Assembly: GCA_902595285.1 (NCBI GenBank)
Contig: CACJPL010000002.1
Coordinates: 1-64,000 of the forward strand
Direction of reading: 5' to 3'
Origin: an uncultured Pelagibacteraceae bacterium
GTDB lineage: Bacteria; Pseudomonadota; Alphaproteobacteria; Pelagibacterales; Pelagibacteraceae
DNA: 64,000 nucleotides
The notes under the pieces are model-generated. The model searched no databases and had not been told where the DNA came from. It saw nothing but the letters and a program-made list of their open reading frames with translations. The position numbers and the translations under genes were made by a program. This document shows, piece after piece, positions 20,511 through 29,548 of this stretch. The first letter of the stretch is position 1, and the number at the start of each line of letters is the position of its first letter.

Positions 20511-20927
20511 ATGTCTTTAAAAGGAAGTAAAACAGAAGAAAATTTAAAAGAGGCGTTTGCCGGTGAAAGTCAAGCAAACAGAAGATATCTTTATTTCGCA
20601 CAAAAAGCTGACATAGAAGGTTACAATGATGTAGCAGCAGTTTTTAGATCAACAGCAGAAGGTGAAACTGGTCACGCACATGGTCATTTAGAGTATCTAG
20701 AAGAAGTTGGTGATCCAGGAACTGGTATGCCAATTGGTGAAACAAAAGCAAATTTAGCTTCGGCAGTACAAGGCGAAACTCATGAGTATACTGATATGTA
20801 CCCTGGTATGGCTAAAACAGCTAGAGAAGAAGGCTTTGAAGAAATTGCTGACTGGTTTGAAACTTTAGCTAAAGCTGAAAAATCACACGCTGGTAAATTT
20901 CAAAAAACTTTAGAGTCTATTAGCTAA
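20511..20927 (+). CDS. Rubrerythrin family protein
   Basis: [56 protein letters not shown]. Confidence 0.93.
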   Translation: MSLKGSKTEENLKEAFAGESQANRRYLYFAQKADIEGYNDVAAVFRSTAEGETGHAHGHLEYLEEVGDPGTGMPIGETKANLASAVQGETHEYTDMYPGMAKTAREEGFEEIADWFETLAKAEKSHAGKFQKTLESIS

Positions 20928-20936
20928 TCAAATTTC

Positions 20937-20965
20937 TTAGTGGGCGTTAGTCGCCCACTAAAAAT
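20937..20965 (+). terminator. Intrinsic hairpin after rubrerythrin
   Basis: TTAGTGGGCG-TTAGT-CGCCCACTAA: long GC-rich stem; short T run only weakly present. Confidence 0.6.
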
Positions 20966-20992
20966 AATTCGAATTTCAAAAAACTTAATTAT

Positions 20993-22324
20993 ATGAGCAA
21001 AGAAGGAAGTTTAGGTGCACCTATAAGACATCCTATAGATTTTGAGCATCCTGATTTTTTAAACCCTGAAAAGTTAGACGCTGAAATGAGAAGAGTGTTT
21101 GATATTTGTCATGGATGTAGAAGATGTTTTAATCTCTGCGATTCATTTCCTAAGCTATTTGACATGATTGATGAATCTAAAAATGAGGACGTTGATAGCT
21201 TATCTAGCGATCAATTTGCTCCTGTCGTTGATGCATGTACATTGTGTGATATGTGTTTTATGACTAAATGCCCATATGTTCCACCTCATGATTTTGATTT
21301 AGATTTTCCACATTTAATGTTGCGATATAGAACAGCGCAAAAAAAATTAGGTAAATTACCAAGCGTACCAACACAATTAGCCCAAATAGACCGAAACGCC
21401 AAAATTGGTGTCATGTTCTCTAAAATAGTCAACTGGGCATCAAATATTAAAAATAAATTAATCAGAAAAATCTTAGAATTAATTACTGGAATAGATAAAA
21501 GAGTCCAGTTACCAAGATATAACTCAGAAACTTTTTCAAATTTTTTCAAAAAAAATAGAGATAAGATAAATTATCAAACATCTTCTAAAGATAGAAAAGT
21601 TGTTATTTATTCAACTTGTTTTGTAAATTTTAATAAAAAAAATACAGGTGTTGCCGCTTTAAAAGTTTTGAAAAAAAATGGTGTAGAAGTTCAGGAGGCT
21701 TATCCTGGTTGTTGTGGGATGCCATTTCTAGAACAAGCTGATCTGTCAAAAGTTGTTGAACAAGCGAAAAAAGTTTCTAAGGATTTAATCGAATGGATTG
21801 ATAAAGGATATAAAGTAGTAACCTTAACAGCAAGTTGTGGATTGATGTTAAAATTCGAATGGCCTTTGTTATTACCAAAGGATGAAAAAATAAAAAAATT
21901 ATCTGCAAATGTTATGGATATTGATGAGTATGTTGTGGATATTGCAAACAATGAGGGATTAGTAGAAGGATTAAATGAGATTGATGGAGGAGTAACCGTG
22001 CATCATGCTTGTCATGCTAGAGCACAGAATATGGGCATCAAGGCAAGAGATATGTTAAAATTGATACCAAACGTTAAAATTGATGTAGTTGAAAGGTGTG
22101 CGGGTCATGGAGGAACTTTTGGAGTAATGAAAGAAACTCATGATTTAGCAAATAAAGTTGGAAGACCTACATCTAGACAAATAAAAAATAAAAATAATAA
22201 GTATATGGCTTCTGATTGCCCTTTAGCTGGTAAACATTTAAAACAGTTAGAAGTTGATACAAATATATCTAATGATGAGGCACTACATCCTATCGAATTG
22301 ATGGCAAAAAGTTATAACTTATGA
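20993..22324 (+). CDS. Fe-S oxidoreductase (heterodisulfide reductase / GlpC-like, CCG domains)
   Basis: CHGCRRCFNLCDSFP, CTLCDMCFMTKCPYVPP, GCCGMPFLEQ, HHACHARAQNMG, RCAGHGGTFG. Confidence 0.88.
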   Translation: MSKEGSLGAPIRHPIDFEHPDFLNPEKLDAEMRRVFDICHGCRRCFNLCDSFPKLFDMIDESKNEDVDSLSSDQFAPVVDACTLCDMCFMTKCPYVPPHDFDLDFPHLMLRYRTAQKKLGKLPSVPTQLAQIDRNAKIGVMFSKIVNWASNIKNKLIRKILELITGIDKRVQLPRYNSETFSNFFKKNRDKINYQTSSKDRKVVIYSTCFVNFNKKNTGVAALKVLKKNGVEVQEAYPGCCGMPFLEQADLSKVVEQAKKVSKDLIEWIDKGYKVVTLTASCGLMLKFEWPLLLPKDEKIKKLSANVMDIDEYVVDIANNEGLVEGLNEIDGGVTVHHACHARAQNMGIKARDMLKLIPNVKIDVVERCAGHGGTFGVMKETHDLANKVGRPTSRQIKNKNNKYMASDCPLAGKHLKQLEVDTNISNDEALHPIELMAKSYNL

Positions 22325-22920
22325 TCATGCCAAGAGAAAAAAGAGAAATTCAAAAACAAGACATCATGCCCTTAGATGTTTATATAGAAAAGAGACGTGA
22401 ATTAAGAAAAAGTATTGTTAATTATAAAAAAAATAGAAGAGTTGCTTTAGGCCCTTATGCTACTTTTTATTTTGAAAGTTATGAAACAATGTTAGCTCAA
22501 GTACAAGAAATGCTATATATTGAAAAAGGTGGTGATGAGCAACTTCAGGATGAGTTATCTGCTTACAATCCTTTAATACCTAACGGCAAAGAACTAACAG
22601 CAACTTTAATGTTTGAAATAGACAATCCCATCTCTAGGGCTGCGTTTCTTGGAAAAGTTGGTGGAATAGAAGAAACAGTATTTATGAAAATAAATGGTGA
22701 GAGAATTAAAGCAGTTCCCGAAGAAGATGTTGATAGAACTTCTTCTGAAGGAAAAGCTTCATCAGTACAGTTTATTCATTTTAATTTTACTGATGATCAA
22801 ATTGAAAAATTTCAATCTAACAGCTCAGAAATTGAGCTTGGAATTGATCATAAAGAGTATTCTCATAGCACAAAATTATCTAAAGAAAATATAGCCTCTT
22901 TATCTACTGATTTTAGTTAA
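22321..22920 (+). CDS. DUF3501 family protein
   Basis: Directly overlaps Fe-S oxidoreductase; RREIQKQDIMPLDVYIEKRRELRKSIVNYKKNRRVALGPYATFYFESYETMLAQVQEMLYIEKGG pattern. Confidence 0.8.
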   Translation: MIMPREKREIQKQDIMPLDVYIEKRRELRKSIVNYKKNRRVALGPYATFYFESYETMLAQVQEMLYIEKGGDEQLQDELSAYNPLIPNGKELTATLMFEIDNPISRAAFLGKVGGIEETVFMKINGERIKAVPEEDVDRTSSEGKASSVQFIHFNFTDDQIEKFQSNSSEIELGIDHKEYSHSTKLSKENIASLSTDFS

Positions 22921-23372
22921 TTTAGTCCCCAAATATTATCTGTTTTAATCCAACCTTCAAATTTTTCTGATGTAATTTTACACCAATTTTGTTCACATTT
23001 TTCTACAATTAATAATCTTCCCTCTTTTATTTGAGCAATTGGTTTAGCAAAAGATGTAGGTTTTTTAAATAAAACTTTATCTTTTGTAGCTATTACAGAA
23101 TTACTTCTTTTTAATTGAGAGATATGAATCCATCCACTGTTATTTTTTAAATCTATAATTCGCCTGAAATTCTCTTTTTTATCGATTTGTTTTAATGGAA
23201 GATTTATTTTTTTATAAACGTATTTAATATCAGATTCAAAACTTGGTCCGTAACGAACATTTACTTCATTCTTTTTAAGAGAGACAAAAATTTCATTTGC
23301 AAACGAAATGTGAGTAAAAAATAACAAAAAAAATACTATATAAATTTTTTTTATTATTAATTGCACAAGCAT
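22917..23372 (-). CDS. Secreted SH3-domain protein
   Basis: Signal peptide, EVNVRYGPSFESDIKYVY, SGWIHISQL, WCKITSEKFEGWIKTDNIWG. Confidence 0.75.
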   Translation of the reverse strand: MLVQLIIKKIYIVFFLLFFTHISFANEIFVSLKKNEVNVRYGPSFESDIKYVYKKINLPLKQIDKKENFRRIIDLKNNSGWIHISQLKRSNSVIATKDKVLFKKPTSFAKPIAQIKEGRLLIVEKCEQNWCKITSEKFEGWIKTDNIWGLN

Positions 23373-24112
23373 TTTTTTCTTTTATTAATTTTTGCTTTTC
23401 TGAAATTTAAATTTAATAGATCTAGAATTAGAATGTATCCATTTAAATTTTGTCCAATGTTTAATATTTTTTTTAAAACTTCGTTGGCTTGTAACGTACC
23501 TATTATTCCTGCAACAGTTCCCAAAATTCCCTCATATTCACAATTTAAAATTTCATCAGATATTGTTTCTTCTTGATAAAAACATCTCAAGCAAGGATTT
23601 TTTTTGTTGTTAAAATTAAAAGTAAAAATGTGTCCATCAAACTTACTTATAGCACCGGTGACTAGAAATTTTTTATATTTTAGACTTAAATCATTTATTA
23701 AAAATTTACTTTCAAAGTTATCAGTCCCATCAACAATATAGTCATAATTTTTAATAATTTTTTCAAATGTAGTCTTATTTAATTTTAAATTAAAAATATT
23801 TATTTTTGTCTTTGAATTAATTTTATTTAATTTTTTTTTTGCAATCTTTACTTTTGATTGATTTATATCTTTTTCATTATACAGGCTTTGTCTGTGGATA
23901 TTAGAGAGACTTACAATATCATGATCTGCAATCCCAAGTGTACCAATACCCGATCTAGTTAAAAATTCTGCTACTGGGCAACCTAGACCACCCATACCAA
24001 CTATCAAGACTTTTGAGGATAAAATTTTTTTTTGACCTGTTGCACCAATATTTTTAAGAATTATTTGCCTTGAGAATTTCTCTATTTCTTTTTTGTTTAA
24101 ATTTTTGCTCAT
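23357..24112 (-). CDS. ThiF/MoeB/HesA-family adenylyltransferase
   Basis: FSRQIILKNIGATGQKKILSSKVLIVGMGGLGCPVAEFLTRSGIGTLGIADHDIVSLSNIHRQ. Confidence 0.88.
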   Translation of the reverse strand: MSKNLNKKEIEKFSRQIILKNIGATGQKKILSSKVLIVGMGGLGCPVAEFLTRSGIGTLGIADHDIVSLSNIHRQSLYNEKDINQSKVKIAKKKLNKINSKTKINIFNLKLNKTTFEKIIKNYDYIVDGTDNFESKFLINDLSLKYKKFLVTGAISKFDGHIFTFNFNNKKNPCLRCFYQEETISDEILNCEYEGILGTVAGIIGTLQANEVLKKILNIGQNLNGYILILDLLNLNFRKAKINKRKKCLCN

Positions 24113-24546
24113 TTTCCTGTTGAGCCAAACCCACCTTCTCCTCTAATTGTTTCTGGTAGATCATCAGTTTCCTCTAGATCCATTTTAATTACAGGAGTTA
24201 AAATCATTTGTGCTATTCTATCCTTATTATTTATCAAGAAATCATTTTTCCCGTGATTAAAAAGAATTACTTTTATTTCTCCCCTGTAATCACTATCAAT
24301 AGTTCCGGGTGTATTTAAAACACTTATACTATTTTTTGCAGCTAAACCGGATCTTGGTCTTATTTGGATTTCAAAATCTCTTGAAAATGCAACAGCAAGA
24401 CCTGTTGGAACTAAGCATGATGAGTTTGGTTTAAGATTAATGGGTTTTTTTACTAGTGCCATCAAATCCATACCTGATGCACCTTCTGTTTTGTAAGCAG
24501 GTAATTCAACCGCAGGGTCTAACTTTTTGATAAGAACTTTTGCCAT
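24109..24546 (-). CDS. dut: dUTP diphosphatase
   Basis: EGASGMDLMA, IRPRSGLAAKNSISVLNTPGTIDSDYRGEI, RIAQMILTPV, GEGGFGSTG. Confidence 0.97.
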   Translation of the reverse strand: MAKVLIKKLDPAVELPAYKTEGASGMDLMALVKKPINLKPNSSCLVPTGLAVAFSRDFEIQIRPRSGLAAKNSISVLNTPGTIDSDYRGEIKVILFNHGKNDFLINNKDRIAQMILTPVIKMDLEETDDLPETIRGEGGFGSTGK

Positions 24547-25751
24547 TAATTTAATTGATCAATTATTCTATCAACTATTTCATCAGAAATTCCAGATTTT
24601 TTTTTATATGAAAGTTTTTCTTTTTTAACGTATTTGTTTTTATAATGAATTGTCACCTCATTATAATCAGAATTAAATCCTATATCTTTATTTGATACAT
24701 CATTAGAAATTATCCAGTCACAATTTTTCTTGTTTAATTTTTCCTCTGCATTTTTATCAATCTGATTAGTTTCTGCTGCAAATCCTATTACAAGTTCAGG
24801 TCTCATAGAGTTATGGTTAGACACATAATGAAGTATGTCTACATTTTTTTCTAAATTTAAGTTTAAGTTTTCTTGTTTTTTAATTTTATTTTCATACTTT
24901 TTATTAATTTTAAAATCAGCTACCGCAGCAGAAAAAATTGCTACATCAACAGGTAAATTTTTTTGGGTAGCAACTAACATTTCATCTGCTGTTTCAACTT
25001 TAATAAGATTAATATCTTTTGTTATTTCAAGATTAGTTGGACCTGATATCAATGTTGTATCAAAACCTTTTTTGGATAATGACTTTGCTAATTCATATCC
25101 TTGTTTACCACTTGATTTATTTGTAATAAAACGAACTGGATCTATATACTCATTAGTTGGACCCGCTGTAACTAATGCTTTAAATTTTTTGTTATTTTTT
25201 TGAGTTAAGAAATATTTATCAATTTCTTCAGCAATTACTGATGGGTCTGACATTTTACCTTCCCCGTATTCACCACATGCCATATCACCAACCTCTGGAC
25301 CAATTAGTTTATATCCAAACTCCTTTAATTTTTTTAAATTTATTTTAGTAGTTGGATGTTCCCACATTCTTACATTCATTGCTGGTGCTAAAATAATATC
25401 TTTATCTGAAGCTAAAACCACAGTAGATGCCAAGTCATCAGTTGTTCCTTGAGCTAATTTTGAAATTGTATTTGCTGTCGTTGGTGCAATTAAAATTAAA
25501 TCTGCCCATCTTGAAAGTGAAATATGATCCATTTCAGCTTCGTTCTCAACGCTGAATAATTCACTATATACTTTACCTTGAGAAAGTGATGTTACTGACA
25601 ATGGAGTTACAAATTCTTTTGCACTTTTAGTAAGGATTGTCTTTATTTCTGCCCCATTCTTTTTAAAAAGTCTAATTGTTTCAAGACTTTTATAAGCAGA
25701 TACCCCTCCACAGATAATGAATAGTATTTTTTTATTTAACAAATTTTTCAT
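24546..25751 (-). CDS. coaBC: Bifunctional phosphopantothenoylcysteine decarboxylase / phosphopantothenate-cysteine ligase
   Basis: IICGGVSAYKSLETIRLFKKNGAEIKTILTKSA, APAMNVRMWEHPTT, VTAGPTNEYIDPVRFITNKSSGKQGYELA. Confidence 0.96.
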   Translation of the reverse strand: MKNLLNKKILFIICGGVSAYKSLETIRLFKKNGAEIKTILTKSAKEFVTPLSVTSLSQGKVYSELFSVENEAEMDHISLSRWADLILIAPTTANTISKLAQGTTDDLASTVVLASDKDIILAPAMNVRMWEHPTTKINLKKLKEFGYKLIGPEVGDMACGEYGEGKMSDPSVIAEEIDKYFLTQKNNKKFKALVTAGPTNEYIDPVRFITNKSSGKQGYELAKSLSKKGFDTTLISGPTNLEITKDINLIKVETADEMLVATQKNLPVDVAIFSAAVADFKINKKYENKIKKQENLNLNLEKNVDILHYVSNHNSMRPELVIGFAAETNQIDKNAEEKLNKKNCDWIISNDVSNKDIGFNSDYNEVTIHYKNKYVKKEKLSYKKKSGISDEIVDRIIDQLN

Positions 25752-25759
25752 TTGCGGAA

Positions 25760-27340
25760 TTAAAATACTATAAGACCAAAAATTACAAGAAGTAATAAAC
25801 CAATAATAGATTGATTTCTAAATGCTATCATTTCTGATTTCTTATCATTTAAAGCGGTATATGAATTTGAGTTTTGTGGAATTTGACCGCTAGCTAAAAA
25901 CGTTAATGCTTGATTTGCTTTATCCATAATCTCAGGAAATTCTGGCAAACGTTTAATAACTTCAGATGTATTTTTTAAAGTTTCATTTAAATTATTAATT
26001 GGGTCTTTTGTTTCTTTAAGCCAATTTTCTAGTACAGGCTTTGAAGTTGTCCAAATATTTGTGTTTGGATTTAATTTTCTTGCTACACCCTCAACAACAA
26101 CCATAGTTTTTTGTAACATTAATAATTGAGGTTGAGTTTGCATATTAAACTTTTCTGTTACATCAAACAATTGTTTGAGCAATTTACCTCCTGAAATATC
26201 TTTCACTTCTTGACCAAATATAGGCTCACCAATTGATCTCAAAGCTTGAGCTAGATCATCAATTGGTACTTCTTTAGGAACTAATCCAGCCACTAAATGA
26301 ACCTCAGCTACTTTTCGATAATCTCTTTGAATAAATCCAAATAAAATTTCTGCTAAAAACCTTTTACTAAGTTTATCCAATCTACCCATAATCCCAAAAT
26401 CTATTGGTACAATTTGGCCACTATTATCAACAAAAATATTTCCTTGATGCATATCTGCATGAAAAAAACCATCTCTTACAGCATGTCTCAAAAAATGCTG
26501 GATAATATCTTCTGCTATTTTATTAGTATCTAAATTTCTTTTCTTTAACTCCTCAGCTTCCCTTATTGAGATTCCATCTATCCAATCCAAAGTCATTACA
26601 TTTTCACTAGTAAAATTCCAATAAATCTCAGGAACTTTAAACCCAGCATCATTTTTAGTATTTTCTGCATATTCATTTGCAGCAGCAGCTTCAAATCTTA
26701 AATCCATTTCTAGATTAGTTATTTCTTTAAGTAAAAAAACAACTTCAACAAGTTTTAATCTTTTTGTTTTTTTTACAAATGACTCGATAATAAATGCAAA
26801 TAACATCATTGCATCTATTTCTTCATTGAATATTTTTTTTATATTTGGTCTTAAAATTTTTATTGCTACATCTTTGATAGTTCCATTGTCATTTATTTTT
26901 GCTTTATGAACTTGCGCAATTGATGCGGCAGCAACTGGTTCACTTAAATCAATTATTGAATTAAACGCATCAACTCCAAGATCTTCTTTAATAATTTCTT
27001 TTGCTTCATGAATTGAAAAAGGGGGTAATCGATCTTGAAGTTTTTCAAGCTTTAAAGATAATTCTTCTCCAATTATATCAGGTCTAGTAGCAAGAAATTG
27101 TCCAAGTTTAATAAAAGTTGTACCCATAGACTCTAATGACCTGGATAGTCTTTCTCCATCATCCTCAATCAAATTATTTTGTTCCTTTTTTTCAAACGAA
27201 ATAGATAAAATTTGGAATAATATTGTTACAGCTAAAGGAGGTTTTTTAAATTTTGATGCAATTTTTAAAATATCTGATTTTGCAATTTTTCTTCCTAATT
27301 TAAATAAAGTAATAAATTTTTTAATCATTAAATTTTCCAA
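25760..27340 (-). CDS. ubiB: Ubiquinone biosynthesis kinase-like protein UbiB
   Basis: GTTFIKLGQFLATRPDIIGEELSLKLEKLQDRLPPF, AAASIAQVHKA, HADMHQGNIFVDNSGQIVPIDFGIMG. Confidence 0.95.
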   Translation of the reverse strand: MENLMIKKFITLFKLGRKIAKSDILKIASKFKKPPLAVTILFQILSISFEKKEQNNLIEDDGERLSRSLESMGTTFIKLGQFLATRPDIIGEELSLKLEKLQDRLPPFSIHEAKEIIKEDLGVDAFNSIIDLSEPVAAASIAQVHKAKINDNGTIKDVAIKILRPNIKKIFNEEIDAMMLFAFIIESFVKKTKRLKLVEVVFLLKEITNLEMDLRFEAAAANEYAENTKNDAGFKVPEIYWNFTSENVMTLDWIDGISIREAEELKKRNLDTNKIAEDIIQHFLRHAVRDGFFHADMHQGNIFVDNSGQIVPIDFGIMGRLDKLSKRFLAEILFGFIQRDYRKVAEVHLVAGLVPKEVPIDDLAQALRSIGEPIFGQEVKDISGGKLLKQLFDVTEKFNMQTQPQLLMLQKTMVVVEGVARKLNPNTNIWTTSKPVLENWLKETKDPINNLNETLKNTSEVIKRLPEFPEIMDKANQALTFLASGQIPQNSNSYTALNDKKSEMIAFRNQSIIGLLLLVIFGLIVF

Positions 27341-28032
27341 CCACTATGAATTGAGACAATACCACCAGAAAGATTTCTATAAGAACATTTATGAAAATTA
27401 TTTTTTTCCATCAACTCTATTAATTCATCTTGATTAATAAATTGTTCAATACTTTTGATTAAATATTCGTAAGGTTTTTTTTCTCCAACTACAAACTGAC
27501 CAATAATAGGAATGAGTTTTGCATAATTTTTATATACAAAATCAAGATTTGAATTTTGAATCTTAGAAAATTCTAGACATAGATAACGTCCACCAGGCTT
27601 TAAAACTCTATAGGCTTCTGACAGTGCCTTATTTAAATTTTTTGTATTTCTTAGCCCAAAGCTAATAGTGTAATAATCAAATGAATTGTCTGTTATTGGT
27701 AATTTTTCTGCTGGAGAAATAACCCATTTTACATTTTTGTAATTAGATAATTTTTGCTTTCCTTGACTGACCATTCCTTTATTAGGGTCTACACAAGTAA
27801 TTTCAGCCTCTTTATTTGTGCTATCTAAAAATAACTTTCCAATATCCCCCGTCCCACATGCAACATCAATTAATTTTCTACTAACTCTCGGATTTATCAT
27901 ATTGATTAAACTTTTTTTCCAATATCTATGAACACCCATAGACATAAAATCATTCATCAAGTCGTATTTATTGAAGACCTGATTAAATACATTTTCTACA
28001 AGTCCTTTTTTATTTTGAAGATTTTGTTGCAT
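27328..28032 (-). CDS. ubiE: Ubiquinone/menaquinone methyltransferase
   Basis: YDLMNDFMSMGVHRYWKKSLI, DVACGTGDIGKLFL, SFGLRNTKNLNKALSEAYRVLKPGGRYLCLEFS. Confidence 0.95.
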   Translation of the reverse strand: MQQNLQNKKGLVENVFNQVFNKYDLMNDFMSMGVHRYWKKSLINMINPRVSRKLIDVACGTGDIGKLFLDSTNKEAEITCVDPNKGMVSQGKQKLSNYKNVKWVISPAEKLPITDNSFDYYTISFGLRNTKNLNKALSEAYRVLKPGGRYLCLEFSKIQNSNLDFVYKNYAKLIPIIGQFVVGEKKPYEYLIKSIEQFINQDELIELMEKNNFHKCSYRNLSGGIVSIHSGWKI

Positions 28033-28061
28033 AAAAAAATATATATTGAATATAGTATTAA

Positions 28062-28925
28062 ATGCCAGAATTACCAGAAGTAGAAATTGTTAGACAATCC
28101 CTCCATAAAAAGATCAAAAAAAAAAGCATACAAAAAGTAATAATTAGAAACAGGAATTTAAGGTTTAAAATACCAGGTGATTTCGAAAATTTTATAAAAA
28201 ATAAAAAGATAATTAAAGTTAGTAGATTTTCTAAATATTTAATCATTCATTTTCAAAATGAGGACTATTGTTTAATTCATTTAGGAATGTCAGGAACAAT
28301 CCATATACTTGATAAGAAAAATCCTCTAAAATTTACAAACACTAGTTTTTATCATTCACCTTTTTTACCTGAAAAACACAATCATGCAGAGTTTGTATTT
28401 GATAACTTGAAAGTAATTTATAATGATCCAAGACGCTTTGGATTTTTCGAAATAATCAAAAATCATCAAGATTTAGAGAAAAGATTTAAATCAATGGGAC
28501 CTGAGCCTTTTAGTGATAAATTTAACTTAAATTATGTAATTAATTATTTTAAGAATAAAAATAAGGATATAAAAAGTTTTTTACTTGACCAGAGATTTGT
28601 TTCTGGAATAGGTAATATTTATGCAAGTGAAATTCTTTTTGCTAGTAAAATAAATCCATTTAAAAAGGCAAAGAGACTTAATAAAAATGAATGTTTGAAT
28701 GTTATTTTAAATTCTAAGAAAATACTTGAACAGGCAATTAAAAAGGGTGGTTCAAGTATTAGAGATTTTAAAGATATTTCAGGTAATAAAGGTAACTTTC
28801 AAAAGGAGTTTAAAGTTTATCAGCGAGAGGGAGCTAATTGTAAGCGTACGAATTGCAAAGGTATTATAAAAAAAAAAATAACATCAAATAGGTCAACTTT
28901 TTTTTGTGTTTCTTGTCAAAAATAG
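28062..28925 (+). CDS. mutM: Formamidopyrimidine-DNA glycosylase
   Basis: MPELPEVEIVRQSL, LIHLGMSGTIHI, NDPRRFGFFE, LLDQRFVSGIGNIYASEILFASKINPF; C-terminal zinc finger. Confidence 0.97.
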   Translation: MPELPEVEIVRQSLHKKIKKKSIQKVIIRNRNLRFKIPGDFENFIKNKKIIKVSRFSKYLIIHFQNEDYCLIHLGMSGTIHILDKKNPLKFTNTSFYHSPFLPEKHNHAEFVFDNLKVIYNDPRRFGFFEIIKNHQDLEKRFKSMGPEPFSDKFNLNYVINYFKNKNKDIKSFLLDQRFVSGIGNIYASEILFASKINPFKKAKRLNKNECLNVILNSKKILEQAIKKGGSSIRDFKDISGNKGNFQKEFKVYQREGANCKRTNCKGIIKKKITSNRSTFFCVSCQK

Positions 28926-28975
28926 TTAAATATTTAGTTGACCACTATAAATTCTCAAGCTATACCCCTGCGCAG

Positions 28976-29236
28976 ATGGCAAACACAAAATCAGCAATTA
29001 AGAGAATTAGAAGAATTTCTAAACAAACAGCGGTAAATAAAGCTAGAAAGAGTAGGTTTAGAAACGCTCTTAAGAAAATGAACCTTTTAATTGATGGTAA
29101 AAAGAAAGATGAAGCTCTTAAATTTTTACCAAAGTTAAACTCTGAGTTGATGAAAATTGCAAAAACAGGAATAATAAAAAAACAAAATGCTTCTAGAAAT
29201 GTTTCTAGAATTACAAAAAAAATTGCTGCAATCTAA
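28976..29236 (+). CDS. rpsT: 30S ribosomal protein S20
   Basis: MANTKSAIKRIRRISKQTAVNKARKSRFRNALKKM...IIKKQNASRNVSRITKKIA; start moved from 28904 to 28976. Confidence 0.93.
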   Translation: MANTKSAIKRIRRISKQTAVNKARKSRFRNALKKMNLLIDGKKKDEALKFLPKLNSELMKIAKTGIIKKQNASRNVSRITKKIAAI

Positions 29237-29266
29237 ACGTTAGTTGAAATTTTTTAACAACTCCTG

Positions 29267-29275
29267 ATATCCACA
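29267..29275 (+). promoter_or_regulatory. Candidate DnaA box
   Basis: ATATCCACA, one mismatch to TTATCCACA, in the rpsT-dnaA intergenic region. Confidence 0.35.
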
Positions 29276-29339
29276 TTATATATTTAACTTTTGTATTAAG
29301 TTACTATATTTAGATTTAGTAAATATTTGAATTGTAGAC

Positions 29340-29420
29340 ATTCAATCTGTATTCGATTTAATTTTAATTCAATCGATTAATTGATTCAATCTATATTTGA
29401 TTCAATTATTAATTTTAAAT
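29340..29420. repeat. Degenerate direct repeat (period ~44 nt) with repeated ATTCAATC
   Basis: ATTCAATCTGTATTCGATT... at 29340 and ATTCAATCTATATTTGATT... at 29384, further ATTCAATC copy between. Confidence 0.6.
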
Positions 29421-29548
29421 TTAAGTTTATTTTAGAATTTTTTTTTTAAATCTAAATCACAATCATAGATTTTATTTTTTTTTAAATTTCTTTATTAACT
29501 TGTTGCAAATTTTTTTAAATAGTTCTAACTGAGATTTCCCCTTAAGTT

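Noticed and set aside
22694-22894. 66-aa plus-strand ORF inside DUF3501 gene
   Set aside because: Alternative frame of a supported CDS, Leu/Lys-rich by composition
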